A DNA stretch of 64,000 bases from Larix kaempferi (GCA_027924585.1 BSBM01000904.1:14013501-14077500); one strand, 5' to 3'; shown: positions 1-12,651, numbered from the stretch's first letter. The notes: a model not told the origin generated them from the sequence alone. Made by a program: numbers and translations.

Positions 1-2932
1 CTCAACAAATATGAAATATAAGTTGGGATCTACTTCACTTTTGGTGAAACCCATGCTTTGCAAATATCCATCGATCTAAGAATATCATGCTCGTGGTGCC
101 TACTTGAGCTGATATAAAGCCTTTTTTCAACCTGCAAATATGGGACTCCTTCCCATTGAGGAAAGTTGTCTTCACGTCCATATGATGTATCCTCCATCCC
201 ATAATGGAGACTAAATACATCACTTCTCTAATGGAAGCGTACATGGCAACTGGAGCAAATGTCTCCATTAATCCACTCCCTCTTTCAGGGAGAACCCTCT
301 CGCCACAATTCTTGTTTTGTACTTCTCTATGTTGCCATCTGTTGCATGCTTAATCTTGTAGAGCCATCTAGAAGTCACCATTGACTTCCCCTCCGATCTA
401 GGAACAATGTCCCAAACATCATTCTTCATGATGGAGGTGTACTCCACCATGGCATCCCTCCAAACTTGTTGGTTGGCTACCTCCTGAAAATTGGAAGGCT
501 CAGAATCTATGATGCTCCTCATCAATTCCATGTTGTTTGAAAACTTCTTTAGAAGCCTTCTCTCCCTGAATGAGCTCCTACAAGCCTCAACATGCTCTTG
601 AGCATCCCTCAATGTATAAATAAACCATTGAGATCTCTTGACAGGACTAGTAGGAGTTAGTGGCTCCTCTACATTCGATGGTTGTTGCCTTGAACTAGAA
701 GTCACAAGTGACCCTGGCTCAACCTTTGGAGCTTCTTGTTCCTCATCCTTTGTCACTAGCAATGGCTCATGAGATTTCCTGGATGCAAAGTCTTCCTCGA
801 ACTTTACATCCCTACTTACAATTGTCTTTCTCTCCCCTAGAATACAGATCTTGTAAGCCTTTGAACTCTTTCACTGTAGCCAATAAACAAATCGTTCTTA
901 TTGGAGGGCTCCAACTTGGTCCTCTCCTCCACCAGTATATGGATGTAAACTGGACATCCAAAGATGCGGAAATGACTCACCTCCGAATTCATACCAATGA
1001 ATGACTCCTCCGGTGTCTTGTCCCCCAAAACCCTATGAGAACACTTGTTCTAAATGTAGACTATTGCATTGCATGCTTCCACCCATAGAAACATTGGCAA
1101 ATCTTGGTCATGTATCATGGCCTTAGCAACCCCTATGATGGATTGATTCTTCCTCTCTGCAACCTGTTCTACCATGGGTTGTATGGAACAGTGAACTCCC
1201 TCGTGATTCCTACATCCTTGCAAAAATTATCGAAATCAGTGGAGGTATACTCACCCCCATTGTTCGATCTCAAAACCTTGATCTTCTTCCTTGTGTGGTT
1301 CTCCACAAGAACTTTGAACTCCTGAAACCTGCCAAAGACTTCATCCTTCGTCTTCAAGAAGTAGATCCATGTTTTGCGAGAAAATTCATCAAAGGAGGAA
1401 ATATAGTACATGCTTCATGTGATTGATGCGACTGACATCGGTCCACACACATCCGAATGCACTGGATATAGGATCCCCTTAAATCTATGCTCACTGCTTG
1501 GGAAAGCAGCATTGGCATGCTTGCCAAGTGCACACCCTCTACACACACCTTGTTGCTCAATGTTGAACTTTGGAAGATCTGTGACAATCTCCCTCGAAAT
1601 AGGCAACACCCAATGATGTAGGTGCCCCATCCTCTTATGCCATAACTGGCAATAATTGTTTGTGTCATGTACTAGGGCTCGAACAGGTTCACCTTGTAAC
1701 ATGTATAAATTGCCTTCTCTAACCCCAATCACCTGTGCAGATCCTAGGATAGACTCCTTTGGTTTTTTGAGGACTTGTTGGTTCTTGAACTCTACTGCAT
1801 AGCCCTTGTCTTCCATGATCGAAACTAAAAGCAAATTCCTCTTGAGATCTTAAACAAACAACACATCATCAAAATCTAACAAGTTACCTGACTGTAGTTG
1901 GAAAGGAATGGTAACGACTCCTGCTACCGAATACTTAGCATCATCACCAAGCTCAACCTAAACTCTTGAGATGTGCTCTGTTAGACTTGAGAATAGTTTT
2001 TGAGCTGATGTCATATGCCTCAATGCTCCATTGTCCACATACCACGTGTTCTTTAAAATTGTGCTGGAAGAGAGGCAAGATACCATTGAGAAATCCTTCT
2101 TTAACTTGGAGGCAAACTCGTTCATCTAAGTTTCAATTGAGGCTGCTACTTAGAACTGTTGCTTCCCTTTACCCTTCTTCTTCGAACACTGTGATGCATA
2201 ATGGTCATTCTTATGACATATGTAGCACTTGATTTCACTCTAGTCCTTCCTTGACTGTGAGGTTGAATCCTCACTCTTTACCTTACCCTTGTTGGGTCCT
2301 TTACCTTTGCCCTTCTTCACTTGATCAAATAGGGCATGGTCACTATCACCTCCCTGTCTTACTAGCCTTTGACTCCATCCAAGCTTCCTCCTAGACGCAA
2401 TCATCCCACAGTCTTTCCCTGGAGGAAAGGTTTTCTTGAGAACAAACTCCCTGAACAAATGTTTCCCATTGAGGTGGGAACCCATTCAATGCCCTGTTTA
2501 GTAGCTCTTTGTCTTCAACCTTGTCCCCAACTAGGGAAAGCTAATTTGGGTGACCTTCATCAGGTAATTGGTAATGGTGTCTAATCTGCTCATCTCAATA
2601 GATCTAAGTTTGTTGTGCAATATCATCTACTTGTTAATGTTATTGCTCTAGTAAAGGCTAACCAAGGCATCAAACATCTCCTCTATCATCTTCTTCTCGA
2701 ATATATGAAGGATCGGATGATACTTTATAGGATCCCTGATCATCCGCTTGGCTCTTGCTTCTTTCTTCTCGTGAGTTGCCAAAAGTTGTGGATCTATCGA
2801 CAAGGTTACCACATCTTTGACAATATCCCAAAGGTCATTCTCTTCTAATAGAAGAGTTACCCTAACTTTCTATGAGAAGAAATTTGAGGCACCATACAAT
2901 CTACCCTCGAACTTGAGGCTAGCTGATGCCAT
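1..2932 (-). pseudogene. copia-0 gag-pol polyprotein, broken
   Basis: Retrotransposon gag-pol remnant. The gag start is placed at 2932 (MASASLKFEG), 62 bases after the LTR, and an in-frame stop follows about 20 codons later. A zinc knuckle CX2CX4HX4C (CYICHKNDHYASQC) lies near 2190-2232. Gag-pre-integrase covers about 1415-1834 (ELWHKRMGHLHH type, with CRGCALGKHA). The integrase core covers about 1169-1411 (SRKTWIYFLK, then SNNGGEY where DNGGE is usual, so a catalytic Asp is replaced). The integrase C-terminal part is at 837-1028. The reverse transcriptase N-terminal part is at 35-500 (NDVWDIVPR, SRWLYKIKH, TFAPVA, MDVKTTFLNG). At least four stops or frameshifts separate these blocks. Non-functional. 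Confidence 0.88.
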
Positions 2933-2982
2933 CTCTGGTTTGCAAATAAACTCCTACTGGTCTAATCTTTTGAATCATAGTA

Positions 2983-2994
2983 CCTTTGATACCA
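2983..2994 (-). promoter_or_regulatory. Primer-binding site of copia-0
   Basis: Minus-strand TGGTATCAAAGG directly abuts the LTR end. This is the plant copia primer site complementary to the 3' end of initiator tRNA-Met (usual form TGGTATCAGAGC) with one change in the distal part. It fixes the LTR boundary at 2995. Confidence 0.85.
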
Positions 2995-3681
2995 TGTAAA
3001 CTTTTAGACCCTAGGTTACTGTTGTCCTATGTTTCTCTTTAATTAAATAAATCAAATTTGAACTTGTTTAATCATAGAAATGAATATTTCTAAACATTCA
3101 ACAATCACACCTATAGCTAAAATTGAATAGCGAAAGCAAAACACAATACACAGATGATTTACACCTTCAAATCAGCCTTCCATTAATAGATCCAAGCTTA
3201 CAAAGAAACCTCCACAACTACAAAAGCTTACAATTGTACAATACACTCAAAATGGAGCAAAAAACAACAAAGTTACTAAGAAAAACTACCCTCAATCAAC
3301 CTGAAGCTTGCTAGCTGCGTTATGGACTGTCTGCACACCTGTACGGATCTGTTCGTACAAACCCATACAACTGTACAGACCTGTTGTATGGATCCATATG
3401 ACTGTACAGATCTATCCCTGTTGTTGCCTGCTTGCTGAAATTTGCTCGGTTGCTAACCAAGTTGCTCTTCAGTGCTCTAATTTCGCTCTTCGAATGAGTT
3501 TCTTCACCTTCCGACCAAATTGTTCGAGTGAAAATGAATGTGTATTTTCCCTCTACCCTACTTGCCTTTATACTTTAGCTGAAACCCTAATTTACCAAAA
3601 CCCTAATCTCATGGTGAGATCAATTATTGAGATTAGTCTAAATTACTAGTGTATTAAAAATACATTTTAATAGACTCAACA
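2995..3681 (-). repeat. 5' LTR of copia-0
   Basis: About 687 bp. On the minus strand it begins TGTTGAGTCT and ends TTTACA next to the primer-binding site, giving TG...CA ends. The distal boundary at 3681 is inferred from the TGTTGAG start typical of copia LTRs, because the partner LTR is outside the window. Confidence 0.7.
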
Positions 3682-3729
3682 ACTAATTAAAAGACTTTCA
3701 CTTTATAAATAAAGTGAATTACAAAATAG

Positions 3730-3803
3730 CTAAGTTGCCAAGAAACTTGGGTACGGAGGCAGGGACACCACTTTTTGAAACAAGGTACTTGGGTACGTTG
3801 AGG

Positions 3804-3841
<38 letters not shown>

Positions 3842-4340
3842 AAATTTAAATCATTTTCATTGTACATATATATTCATGTGCATCCATATGAATCCAAACC
3901 ATTATACACAAATACGCAAAGTTTCTCATGCACATACCAAGGGTGCATACAACTAAAAAAACATCAAAAGCAATCCATATCTGACCCAAAATACATTAAC
4001 AAAGACTCTAAATGGCTTATAGAGTCCAAAAAAAATCATGCTACAACAAATAATTACATATCAAAATCCATGCCTGTATTGGGATCCTATTCATCAATAG
4101 CACCCTATGCCCCCTGCTCTAGGCTCTAGCCCTTGCCTCTACGTTGAATCTCGAAGTGGTCCTCCAAGGACATTAGTCAACACCCTACATTTATGATGTA
4201 ACTCTCTAATCCAAGTGTTAAAATAAGGTAGAAAAATCTTCCCTTGCTTAATAAGCAATTTTGCTTGAGTGAAGGGTACATTTTTGTTAAGGTCGTGGCA
4301 AAGGAGTTCAACAATAAGCACCACAAACATCAAGGTACAT
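3730..4340 (-). mobile_element. End fragment of a hAT-like transposon
   Basis: Begins CTAAGTTGCC at 3730 and continues with copies of a GGGTAC(TT) subterminal motif and then a TA microsatellite. The reverse complement of the same end occurs at 16835-16940, including a shared CCACTTTTTGAAA block. The layout (CTAAGT terminus, repeated short motif, TA run, then the 3' end of a minus-strand gene) matches hAT-A and hAT-B at 24944 and 51620. Minus-strand frames around 4060-4330 hold a degraded acidic tail like the transposase C-terminus of those elements. I cannot find the other end, so the element is truncated or rearranged. Confidence 0.5.
3808..3836. repeat. TA dinucleotide microsatellite
   Basis: About 14 uninterrupted TA units just inside the hAT-like end at 3730. 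A TA run lies in the same relative position in the related ends near 16820-16844 and 33239-33283. Confidence 0.9.
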
Positions 4341-6118
4341 AGAGAGGTTGATGTGCTAGATTAAATGCCAATCCCATACCCTCATACATGATAGAATCTA
4401 GTGGAAACGTTGCAATCCTGAAATCCTAAAAACTCTTAAGTTTGTTGAATCTGTGTGGGATCTAAAATTCTACTTTTTACATATGAAGTCCAATGAGGTT
4501 GGAACCACTCTCAAACATCTTGAAACAATTAATGGTAATGTTAAAAATTTAAGTAAAAGTGAAATTCTCCTTATCTTTCATTTTCTATCATTTTTTTCTA
4601 TCCTTTTACTCTAAGAATTTAATATTACTGACTTTGATGTCATGTGTATAAAATTGGTTGGGCTCATACCAAACCGGTCCCTAAGCATCCCCAAGAATCC
4701 CCAAAATAGGGGTACCTCATACAAAACTGGTCCTTGGGCATCCCCAGGCGCCCCCAAATCAAGGGTACCCCCTCAAGCTTCCTTCCCATACTCTCTAATG
4801 ACATCCTATACCAATCTCCACCTAACTGATCACTTCCTTTTTTAAGGTGCTCCCTTTTGATAGGAGCTCTAAGGCATGGATGAATAGTGGCCTTGGTTTT
4901 TATTCTAGATTAGAGCAGGTTCGTGGGACTATCCCCACTTCCTAGAGGCATCAACAACATTGTTAGTCCAAATCCCATACCAATAATCAAATGAGATCAC
5001 CCAAACCCTAGCAATGTAGTTGACCTATTCCAAGTAGCAACATAGATCCTCATCTAGGTCCTCCTCTAGACAATCTTCTATCCCAAGTTTTCTCCAATCA
5101 ACCTCGAATGTTAGGGGAGCTAGCTTTAGCAAACCCTAATAAATCGACATTATGGGAACTCCAAATTTTGGACACATGCCCATTCTACAAACTTCTTTCA
5201 GATTTGCTCTCCACTTCCATAGTTTAGTTTCCAGGGTTTAGCTTAGATCAAAACTTTACTTTATGCATCTTGCTTTTTATAGGAGTTGTCTTTGTGCTCC
5301 CACTTTGTATTGACATCACTGTATTTGGTAGTCCCATTGTCCTACTTCAATGGTCATTAGTTGGGAATTAATAAAATTATCTTATCTCCCATTTAATTAA
5401 ACTATGTCTGACATTTTATTAGTCACTTACATTAACATGGCAATTACATTACATTTATTTTATTTAATCATATTGGAATGTTATACTCCAACACCCCCCT
5501 TAATGCTACAATACAATTGACAACAAAAACATAAAAAGAAACTTCTTAAAAGTAGTTTCTCTCCTCCACATTGCCAAAATCTTGCAAAACTCCATCAATT
5601 TGTCTCATCACCCTTGTAAGGGTAGAATTCCCAAATTCTCTAAATACTTGAGTTCTCAAATTCACAAACTCTTCAATCATTAAAAACCTTGAATTTAAAA
5701 ACAACTTGGACAATAAGCCATGCTAATTAAACTATATATAATTCCCCCTCTTCCTAAAGATTGCAATCACTCAAAATAAGAATACATTATTAGTTTTTGA
5801 CACCATCATTTAGTGTATTCCGTTGTTTCATTAAATAAATTTATATTTCACTATCTTGAACAACTTCGATTTTGAGAACAATGAGTATTTTGGAAATAAA
5901 GAAATAAGACATATAATTGCCCCCTCTTCTTCCAAGGAAAAATTTAAGTTTATATTCACCTTAGACAAACACAAGTCTCATTAATAAAAACATCTTTGTT
6001 CAACCTTGCATTTTTATTTTAAGGCACCTCTATCTAGTCAACCCCTAAGTGTTTGTCTCGGTGTGCTTCAACCGACTATAGGCTTGAATCTAGTGACTAT
6101 CAGCCTACGAATTCTACT
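4341..6118. other. Gene-less stretch with LTR debris
   Basis: No coding frame can be supported. Near 4660-4780 there is a two-fold imperfect repeat of about 60 bp (CGGTCC, CATCCCCA, GGGGTACC words) resembling transposon subterminal repeats. Around 5260-5493 there is an LTR remnant (separate entry). The rest is AT-rich DNA in which I recognise nothing. Confidence 0.6.
5260..5501 (-). repeat. Copia-type LTR remnant with polypurine tract
   Basis: On the minus strand AAGGGGGG (5501-5494) is followed by TGTTGGAGTATAAC, the layout of a polypurine tract plus 3' LTR start. The following 200 bases share blocks (ATTTAATTAAnCT, TGTCTGA, ATTACATTTATTnTATTTAA) with the LTR at 35166-35392. The lower boundary is not defined by sequence and 5260 is only a guess. 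No internal region of this element is recognisable. Confidence 0.5.
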
Positions 6119-6126
6119 CTTCTACG
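6119..6126. repeat. Target-site duplication of hAT-1, left
   Basis: CTTCTACG, repeated exactly at 19861-19868. Eight bases is the hallmark duplication length for hAT transposons. Confidence 0.95.
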
Positions 6127-6141
6127 CAGTGTGGAAGACAT
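6127..6141 (+). repeat. Left terminal inverted repeat of hAT-1
   Basis: CAGTGTGGAAGACAT, exact reverse complement of 19846-19860. The CAG start is canonical for hAT ends. Confidence 0.95.
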
Positions 6142-6694
6142 TGCCAATATATCGAGATGTCTACAATATATCGTAATGTCCAACCTCAAACGATATATCG
6201 CTGACAAAAAATCGCAATTTTTGCCTAATTTTAGAGGAAACATCGTGAGTCGATGGAAAATATTGCCGAGGCCGTGGACAGTCCGACATAAAACCCGATT
6301 TGTGACTTTTTTTTATCATCTGGCTTGCTTGTTGAGGGGTTTGGAGAGCAAAGGAGCTTGCTATCATTTTGCTTGGAGCCAAGGTGTAGATTCATTGTGC
6401 TTCCATCAACAATCATCGAGTTATTGTGGATTGGGGATTGATTCACATCAATGGTTTCTCAATTTGCAAGTAGGGTTCTTATCAATGTTCCCTCTTCTTG
6501 CCAAATTTTAAAGAGAGATCTACTACCATTTATGCAAAATATAGGACTGTTTTGTTATTTGCAGCATTATTTTTTGGGGGGGCAAATTTCAATGAATTTT
6601 ACTATCTACTATATTCATTGTTCAAGCTTGAATCTGAACTTCATTTTTCATTTTTTTTACCCCAGGTTGAATCATTGTAGTGTGAAAAATCAAA

Positions 6695-7491
6695 ATGCCT
6701 AAAGCTTTGGACTCTATGTGGGTATATGGTGAGCCCTTGGAGGGATTTAATAGGAAAAAATTGACTTGCAAGTTGTGTGGAAAGGAAATGACAGGGGGGA
6801 TCAGTCAATTGAAATACCACCTTGCACAAATTCCCAAGCATGAAGTGGGAATTTGTGAACAAGCAACCCCAGAAATTGTTCAAATTGCCAATAAATCACT
6901 TCATGATATGAATATGAAGAGAGATGTGAGGACATCAATGAGGACTAAGCTGGGAAGAAGTAGAACCAGAAGTGGAAGTGAGAGCTTTACCTTAGCTGCA
7001 CTTTCCAATTCCACAATGCCCTCAACGACCTCAACTTTCTTTGTTCCAAGAACCACTGTTGGTGCACAACCTTCTATCAAGTCAATGGTTAAAATAAAGG
7101 AGAAGGCAGAAGCAGACAAGCTTGTGGGTAGGTGTTTTTTTTATGGAGTGACATTCCTTTCAGCATCGCCAAAACCAACCCCTTCTACCAACCTATGTTT
7201 GATGTTGTTTCTATTGTTGGCCCAGGATATAAGGCCCCCTCCTTTGATGACTTGAGAGGGCCTATCCTTCAAGCTGAAAATGTTGAGTACGCTCTGAGAT
7301 TGGAGGAGTCTAAGGAGTCATGGGGACTCATAGGATGCACTGTTATGTCAGATGGTTGGACGGATTAGTAGGGTAGGAGCCTTCTTAATTTCTTGGTCAG
7401 TTGCCCTAGAGGGGTAATGTTTATTAAATCTGTTTATGCATCTGCACATATCAAAGATGCAACATTATTATGTCAGTTGTTGGATTGGTTT
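6695..7491 (+). pseudogene. hAT-1 transposase, N-terminal part (BED finger and DUF659)
   Basis: Starts MPKALDSMWVYGEP. A BED-type zinc finger follows at residues about 8-55 (CKLC, then HLAQIPKHEVGIC), the DNA-binding domain of many hAT transposases. After a Ser/Thr-rich linker the frame shifts at a run of eight T near 7133 and continues as DUF659 (IPFSIAKTNPFYQPMFD, GPGYKAPSFDDLRGP, ESWGLIGCTVMSDGWTD). Two adjacent TAG codons (about 7367) interrupt it at a position usually encoding Gln-Arg. The frame then runs GRSLLNFLVSCPRG to LLCQLLDW, where the LTR-like element at 7492 cuts it. The gene resumes at 17625 as FIQEIGPQNVV. Non-functional. Confidence 0.9.
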
Positions 7492-9062
7492 TGTTGCCAC
7501 CTGGAATCACACCTGGGAAAACACGGTAGAAGTCTTCAAGCCACTGGTGTGGCCTTGGGGGCAAGCCAGAGTCAAGTGCTATCACCTGAAACTCGACTCC
7601 TCCGTCTAGGCTTACTCCTCGCGAAGCCAAGGGGGTGGACCCTAAAAAGAAAGAAAATCTAAGGTGTTTAATCTATGAAAGATAAAAACAACTAATCTAG
7701 GAGTTAGAATTTTAAACACAAGAACAATGCAATATTTAACTTGAAATCAGTTGTCATCCAACATTATCATTGAAACATAAACATCCATCATCATGAAATA
7801 TCCAATAACAAGAATGGAGTCAAAATAAAGTGCTCGAAATGAAATGACAATGTTTTGCAATTGTTCTTCGTAAATTTTATTTTTTTGTGGTAATGAGTTG
7901 TTTATTAGGTATGGGGGATTTCCAGTATACCATGAGGTACTGGAAATATGTTCGAAATTTGACAAGGTGGCTCCTCACTTGGACATGTGGGCTGGATCGG
8001 AGCCTCTGGGAGGTGTTCGACACTACACCAAACGAGGGTGTAGTCTACGGTATCCCGTGGTCACTATCCAGTGGTTCCTGCTTCCTTTGAGGAATTTCCC
8101 CACACGTTATCAATAATCGTTTTACATCGGATTTTTGTAAGTGGGAGGTTAATTGGGAGAAAGTGTAACTAATTACTAGTCACTAAGTCCCTTTATGGTT
8201 TGATCAGCATGTTCAATCAAAGCTGCAATGATCTAGAGCATACAGGGACAAAGCCTTGTTAATTTTTATAGATTTTTGAACAATGTTTTTCTTTTTTATT
8301 TAATCCTCAAGAGTCTCTTTTCTGGCCAGTACTCGGGCAAGCCCTTATTCTGAAACCATACTTCAAGAAAGCAAGGGGATTGATTTAAACAAACAAAAAG
8401 GAAAATTGTTAAAAAAATGTACAAAACTCGGTCCTGAGTGAACTTGTGGCCCGCCAATGGAACGGACCAAAAAGGTAATTTTAACCCTAGTTAATTTTAT
8501 TAAGTGCCGAAAAAAGGAAATCTAAACTAAAAATACAAACCACGAAAAATGAGTCGACACAGTTTCCCCCCTATGAGGATGGGGCGTGGGCGTTGGGTAG
8601 CCCACTTGCTCTCATTTAATTTTTTGTTTACAATGTGAAAAGAAGTGCCCCAATCATTCAAAATTGACTCCAAGGCTTACAAAAATTGATGGAAAGACTT
8701 TTCGGATGAAAAGATATAGTTCTGGGTGCTCCAGGTGGCTCGATCTACCAAAATTCGAGCAGAGTCTCCTCCTATATGTTCACAAAATGTTAAAGAACAG
8801 TGAACAAATATTAGTAAAATGTGCCCAAAAACACTTAGAAAGTGAGTTTGGGTCACTACAAAAGTTATTGGAAAAAAGACTAAGATGATCCTATGATAAA
8901 TTGACAAAAATAACCAAGGAAAGCAAGCTTTCCTTGGTGTCTTGGCTTGCTTGTTTAGGGCAGCCAATAGATGCACTTCTAAACTTGCAAGATAATCTTT
9001 TAAAATCAAACAACTAGCTTCCTACTCAAGCCTTAAGATTTTTCAATAAAAAATGACCTTTT

Positions 9063-9763
9063 TGTTAATGTATATGTAACTTTGGAATGTATTTCACCCA
9101 TGTATTTCATATATGTATTTTGTACTCCTATAGAGATGGCATTATTCCTCTTTACGGAAGTGTTTATATTCCTATAGAGATGTTATTATTCCTCTATACG
9201 GAAGTGTCGTCATTTATATTGTAAGTGTCGTAACTTATACTTGATGGGTTATTAGACCACCTTGTTGGGGTCGGCCCTGTATAAGTCATGTGGGTCGAAA
9301 GGTTATTAGACCACCCTATTGGGGGTCAACCTTGTGGGTCAAAGGGTTATTAGACCACCAAGTGTGGGGTCGGCCCGGAGTCAGTTAACCATGGGTTAAG
9401 CTAGACATGTAGGCCCCATTAGTTTATTGGGCAGGACAGAACAAGTATAAATAGAGATCGGGAGATCTCTATTTCATCATTCATTCACACACTTCTCTCA
9501 TTCGGAAAGTGGCACACTTATGAGGAGGAGGCTCTGCTGCTAGGAGAAGACTATCTCTTGTATTCTGGTTGTATCATTGCTCTATCTATCTCTGAGGAAG
9601 TTATTGGGGTTTTTCACCTTTATGGTTTTCCCCAAGTAAACTCTCTGTCTCTTGTGTGCTTGCATTATTATGTCCATGATTGATATGCTGTAGATTTGCT
9701 GTACATGTTGTTCTCTCAGTTAAGATCCTAGATCATACTGAAGTAAATTCTAAAAATTTAACA
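9063..9763 (+). repeat. 5' LTR of copia-1
   Basis: 701 bp, TGTTAATG...TTTAACA. It contains a TATA box in TATAAATAG (about 9447) followed by the usual R/U5 region. Related to the copia-4 LTRs (start, GGTCGGCCC words, TATAAATAGAGA). A short internal duplication (TATAGAGATG...TTATTCCTCT...ACGGAAGTGT) lies near 9129-9209, and a TTATTAGACCACC motif occurs three times at 9248-9360. Confidence 0.88.
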
Positions 9764-9775
9764 TGGTATTAGAGC
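9764..9775 (+). promoter_or_regulatory. Primer-binding site of copia-1
   Basis: TGGTATTAGAGC directly after the LTR, complementary to plant initiator tRNA-Met with C to T at position 7. The same variant is in copia-4. Confidence 0.9.
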
Positions 9776-10910
9776 TAGCCTGAAAGAAGGCATGATATGG
9801 CATGTATGATACTTGTTGCACTTACGATGCTAGGGCTTGATATAACAAAAATCAGTCATCGTAGCACTTTCGCTATAAATCCATTTTGGCGAAGTTTTCG
9901 GATCTGAAACTTTTACAGGTCGAAGATCAGATCCCCATGTACCTTGTGTCCAAAGGACAACCTCTAATTCGTTGTACTTTGTGATTTATGATCTGTACAA
10001 TATAGGGTTTCTGCCTCTTCCAGATCTGAGTCAAAATCAGGTGACCTTGGGAAAAAGGTCATAACTTGGGCTAAGAAGCTCCAAATGAAATTTCGTAAAA
10101 GTGACAGGTAGTACACAGACTGTACTATCTCAGGAAAAAATTTCAGAGGCCGAAGTTGAACCAGTGACACGTGGCATGCCGTACAAGTTCGCTCTCTTGT
10201 TTTATCCCATAAACAGGTCACATTGCGACACTTGGCATAACTATCTCTCAGAGAATCCAATTGAGGTCAAACCTGTCGGGATGGAAAGATGACAGGTCGG
10301 GCTATCTCAGTAAAAGTTCTCAGACCCTGTGGATCGAAAAGTTTGAAGTTACACCAGAAACAATCAGGTACATATTTCTGTCATAACAGAATTATTTTTG
10401 AGCACCTTCATTCATGGCTTCCGGAATCTAGGGTTTCGGAGAAAGTTGGAATTTTGTAATCGAAGACTACGGATGAATGCTACTCATCAAAATAGAAATT
10501 TAGAGACCAAGTTCAAAATTTTTGGTTGGGCAGAAGACCGGGCTTGATCAGACCCTAGTTCGGGACTTTGATTGGAAAAGTGAAAAAATAGGGCTTCTGC
10601 AAAAATGGGAATTTTTGAAATCCGTGACCACGGCTGGAAGCTCCTCAGAAAAATAGAAGCTTAGAGCTTTGGATCAAACCTTTGATTGGACATAAGAGTG
10701 GGCTTCATCAAATCCTAGTTTGGGGTCACGTCCAGTGAATCCGAAAGTTTCAAAGGCAAAATTGAGGAGTGAAACTTTGCAGTTTTCAAATTCTGAATAT
10801 ACCAGCTTGATCAGCTCATCAAAGCACATATTTCTATCCTTTCAGAAGGTTGAAATTCAAAGTTTGAATTTTTTGGGTTTCTCTGACAAACCCTAATCCA
10901 GCTCCAGATC

Positions 10911-11046
10911 CAGTTCTTGCAAATCAAGTGGATTGGGTTAATCCTAGAAGAAGATGGATTGGTCACCTGCATAAGTGAAGAAGTTCCTATTTCAGAGGGA
11001 GATGAGGCTAAGGCCTTACATAAGAAGATTACAAGCAATATCGACA
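10911..11046 (+). pseudogene. copia-1 gag remnant
   Basis: About 45 codons resembling the copia-4 gag N-terminus: a degraded LILEEDGL block, then EEVPISEGDEAKALHKK, which parallels EEVLVPEGDEAKALHKK in copia-4. The rest of gag is deleted. The 1.1 kb before it (9776-10910) is the untranslated leader, also homologous to the copia-4 leader. Confidence 0.75.
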
Positions 11047-12651
11047 GGTATGACTTATCCAGGTATGTTTTGAGATTTGTTCATGATTAAGTTTATGATA
11101 TTTGTCTTCATATTATTACGGTTAGTACAATATTGATTAAATTTAGACTTGTCGTATCACCTTAATAAAATTATGAATGCACGATAGAAGATATTCATTG
11201 ATCAGGGTGTTGACACTTATGATTGTACTAATGCATTATGGTGTTGTATGAGGTTTATGTTGTCTGCTAACATGAAAGGTACACCAAGAAAGACAAATCA
11301 TGTTCTGGTTCAAGAACATATGATCATGATGACATGAGGACAAAGACTCATCCATTGTCATGGATCGCTTAGAAGATCTACTTACGAAGTATGTATAACT
11401 TGGTCCTAAAATGGATAACTTATGAGACATGCAGGTTACTAGCACAAGTCATTGAAGAGAACCAGAAGACATTATGCGGGTATGTTAGACATAACTAGCT
11501 AGCATGCTAATCCAGGTACATTTTTCCCATATCAAGCTAGAATCCTACCTTGTGTTAGGATCTTATACTATTGTGTTGTTGATAATGATTATTCATGAAG
11601 TCATAGGTTTGAATAGTCATGGTTGTATACATATTATGTTTCTTACCATAATTGATGATATGACTAACCAAAAGAATCATGAAAGTATAGGTTTGAGTAA
11701 TCACGGGTTTTATGCATATTATATATCTTATCTTGATTGATATTTTAACTAACCAGAAGAGTCCTATGATCAAATAAGAATATGCATGAGTAAAAGATGA
11801 CTTCCCTGAAACCTTGAATACTAATGCTTATTATTTCTGTTTGAAATGATCATGACTATACATGCTTAAGATTATTGTGTTTTGATAGTATTAAGAATAT
11901 ACTAATGAATGTATGAGATTGCAAGGATAACACAATAATGATACTAATAAGCATGCATAGGGACCTAGGATGAATAAAGGTTCAAGGACAGGTAATCCAG
12001 GAAGCAAAGATCAAGAGGGAGCTCACTCCAGTAGTTTCTACAAGGATGCAGATATCCAGAGGGAGTTGACCATCCTTCTGCATTCCACAACAGAAAGGTG
12101 TAGAAGAAGCTACTTCAGCAGCTCCTGCAAGGAAGCAAAGACTCAGAGGGAGTCCACCCAACAAACAAACAAAGATAAGTATTTTAATTACCATTTCTTA
12201 CATAATTGTTTGTTTAAATAAAATTGTTCAATGATGTATAGGCTTGTGTTCCTAGACTTAGGATATGTATTGTGCATATTAGAATGATTGCACTAATGAA
12301 CAGTATACTACTAATATGCATTTGATGGGTAAGTGGCCTATGGCACTGTACAACATTCCATTGCTACTTATCTAAAATTAAACCTCTTTGCTGACATGTT
12401 GGGAGTTGTGCACACTCTTAACAATGTTCTGGTAGAGATTGGAAGGCATCTAGAAAGTTACGGGATATGGATAAATGTTGTATTGAAGCATTGGCTAAAA
12501 TAATTGCATGACTGTATGACATATTTCTTTATGTGTAAGAATTTGTTCTGAAAACTATGAGAGGTTTTCTAATCATGCAATTTAACTTGTTGTGTAGGAA
12601 AGATCTTATAACATCACCTACAAAAGAAGGACTACAACATTTGTTCAAGCA
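11047..12651. other. Non-coding filler inside copia-1
   Basis: Occupies the place of gag, protease and integrase. I find no recognisable domain. There are imperfect tandem repeats near 11590-11760 (ATAGGTTTGA(A/G)TA..TCA words, about 100-bp period) and near 12000-12165 (AGGAAGCAAAGA, CAGAGGGAGT words). It may be divergent retrotransposon DNA or filler from illegitimate repair. Confidence 0.5.

Larger units (their letters stand above)
1..3681 (-). mobile_element. Ty1/copia retrotransposon copia-0, 5' half
   Basis: Minus-strand copia element cut by the left window edge. Reading down from 3681 it has a 5' LTR, a primer-binding site, gag with a zinc knuckle, gag-pre-integrase, an integrase core and the start of reverse transcriptase. 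RNase H and the 3' LTR would lie before base 1. The copia order (integrase before reverse transcriptase) separates it from Ty3/gypsy. Many stops and frameshifts show it is decayed. No target duplication can be checked because the other end is missing. Confidence 0.9.

Noticed and set aside
3839-4129. Plus-strand ORF of 96 codons at the hAT-like end
   Set aside because: Antisense to the degraded transposase tail. Lys/Tyr/Ser-rich composition fits chance reading of AT-rich DNA.
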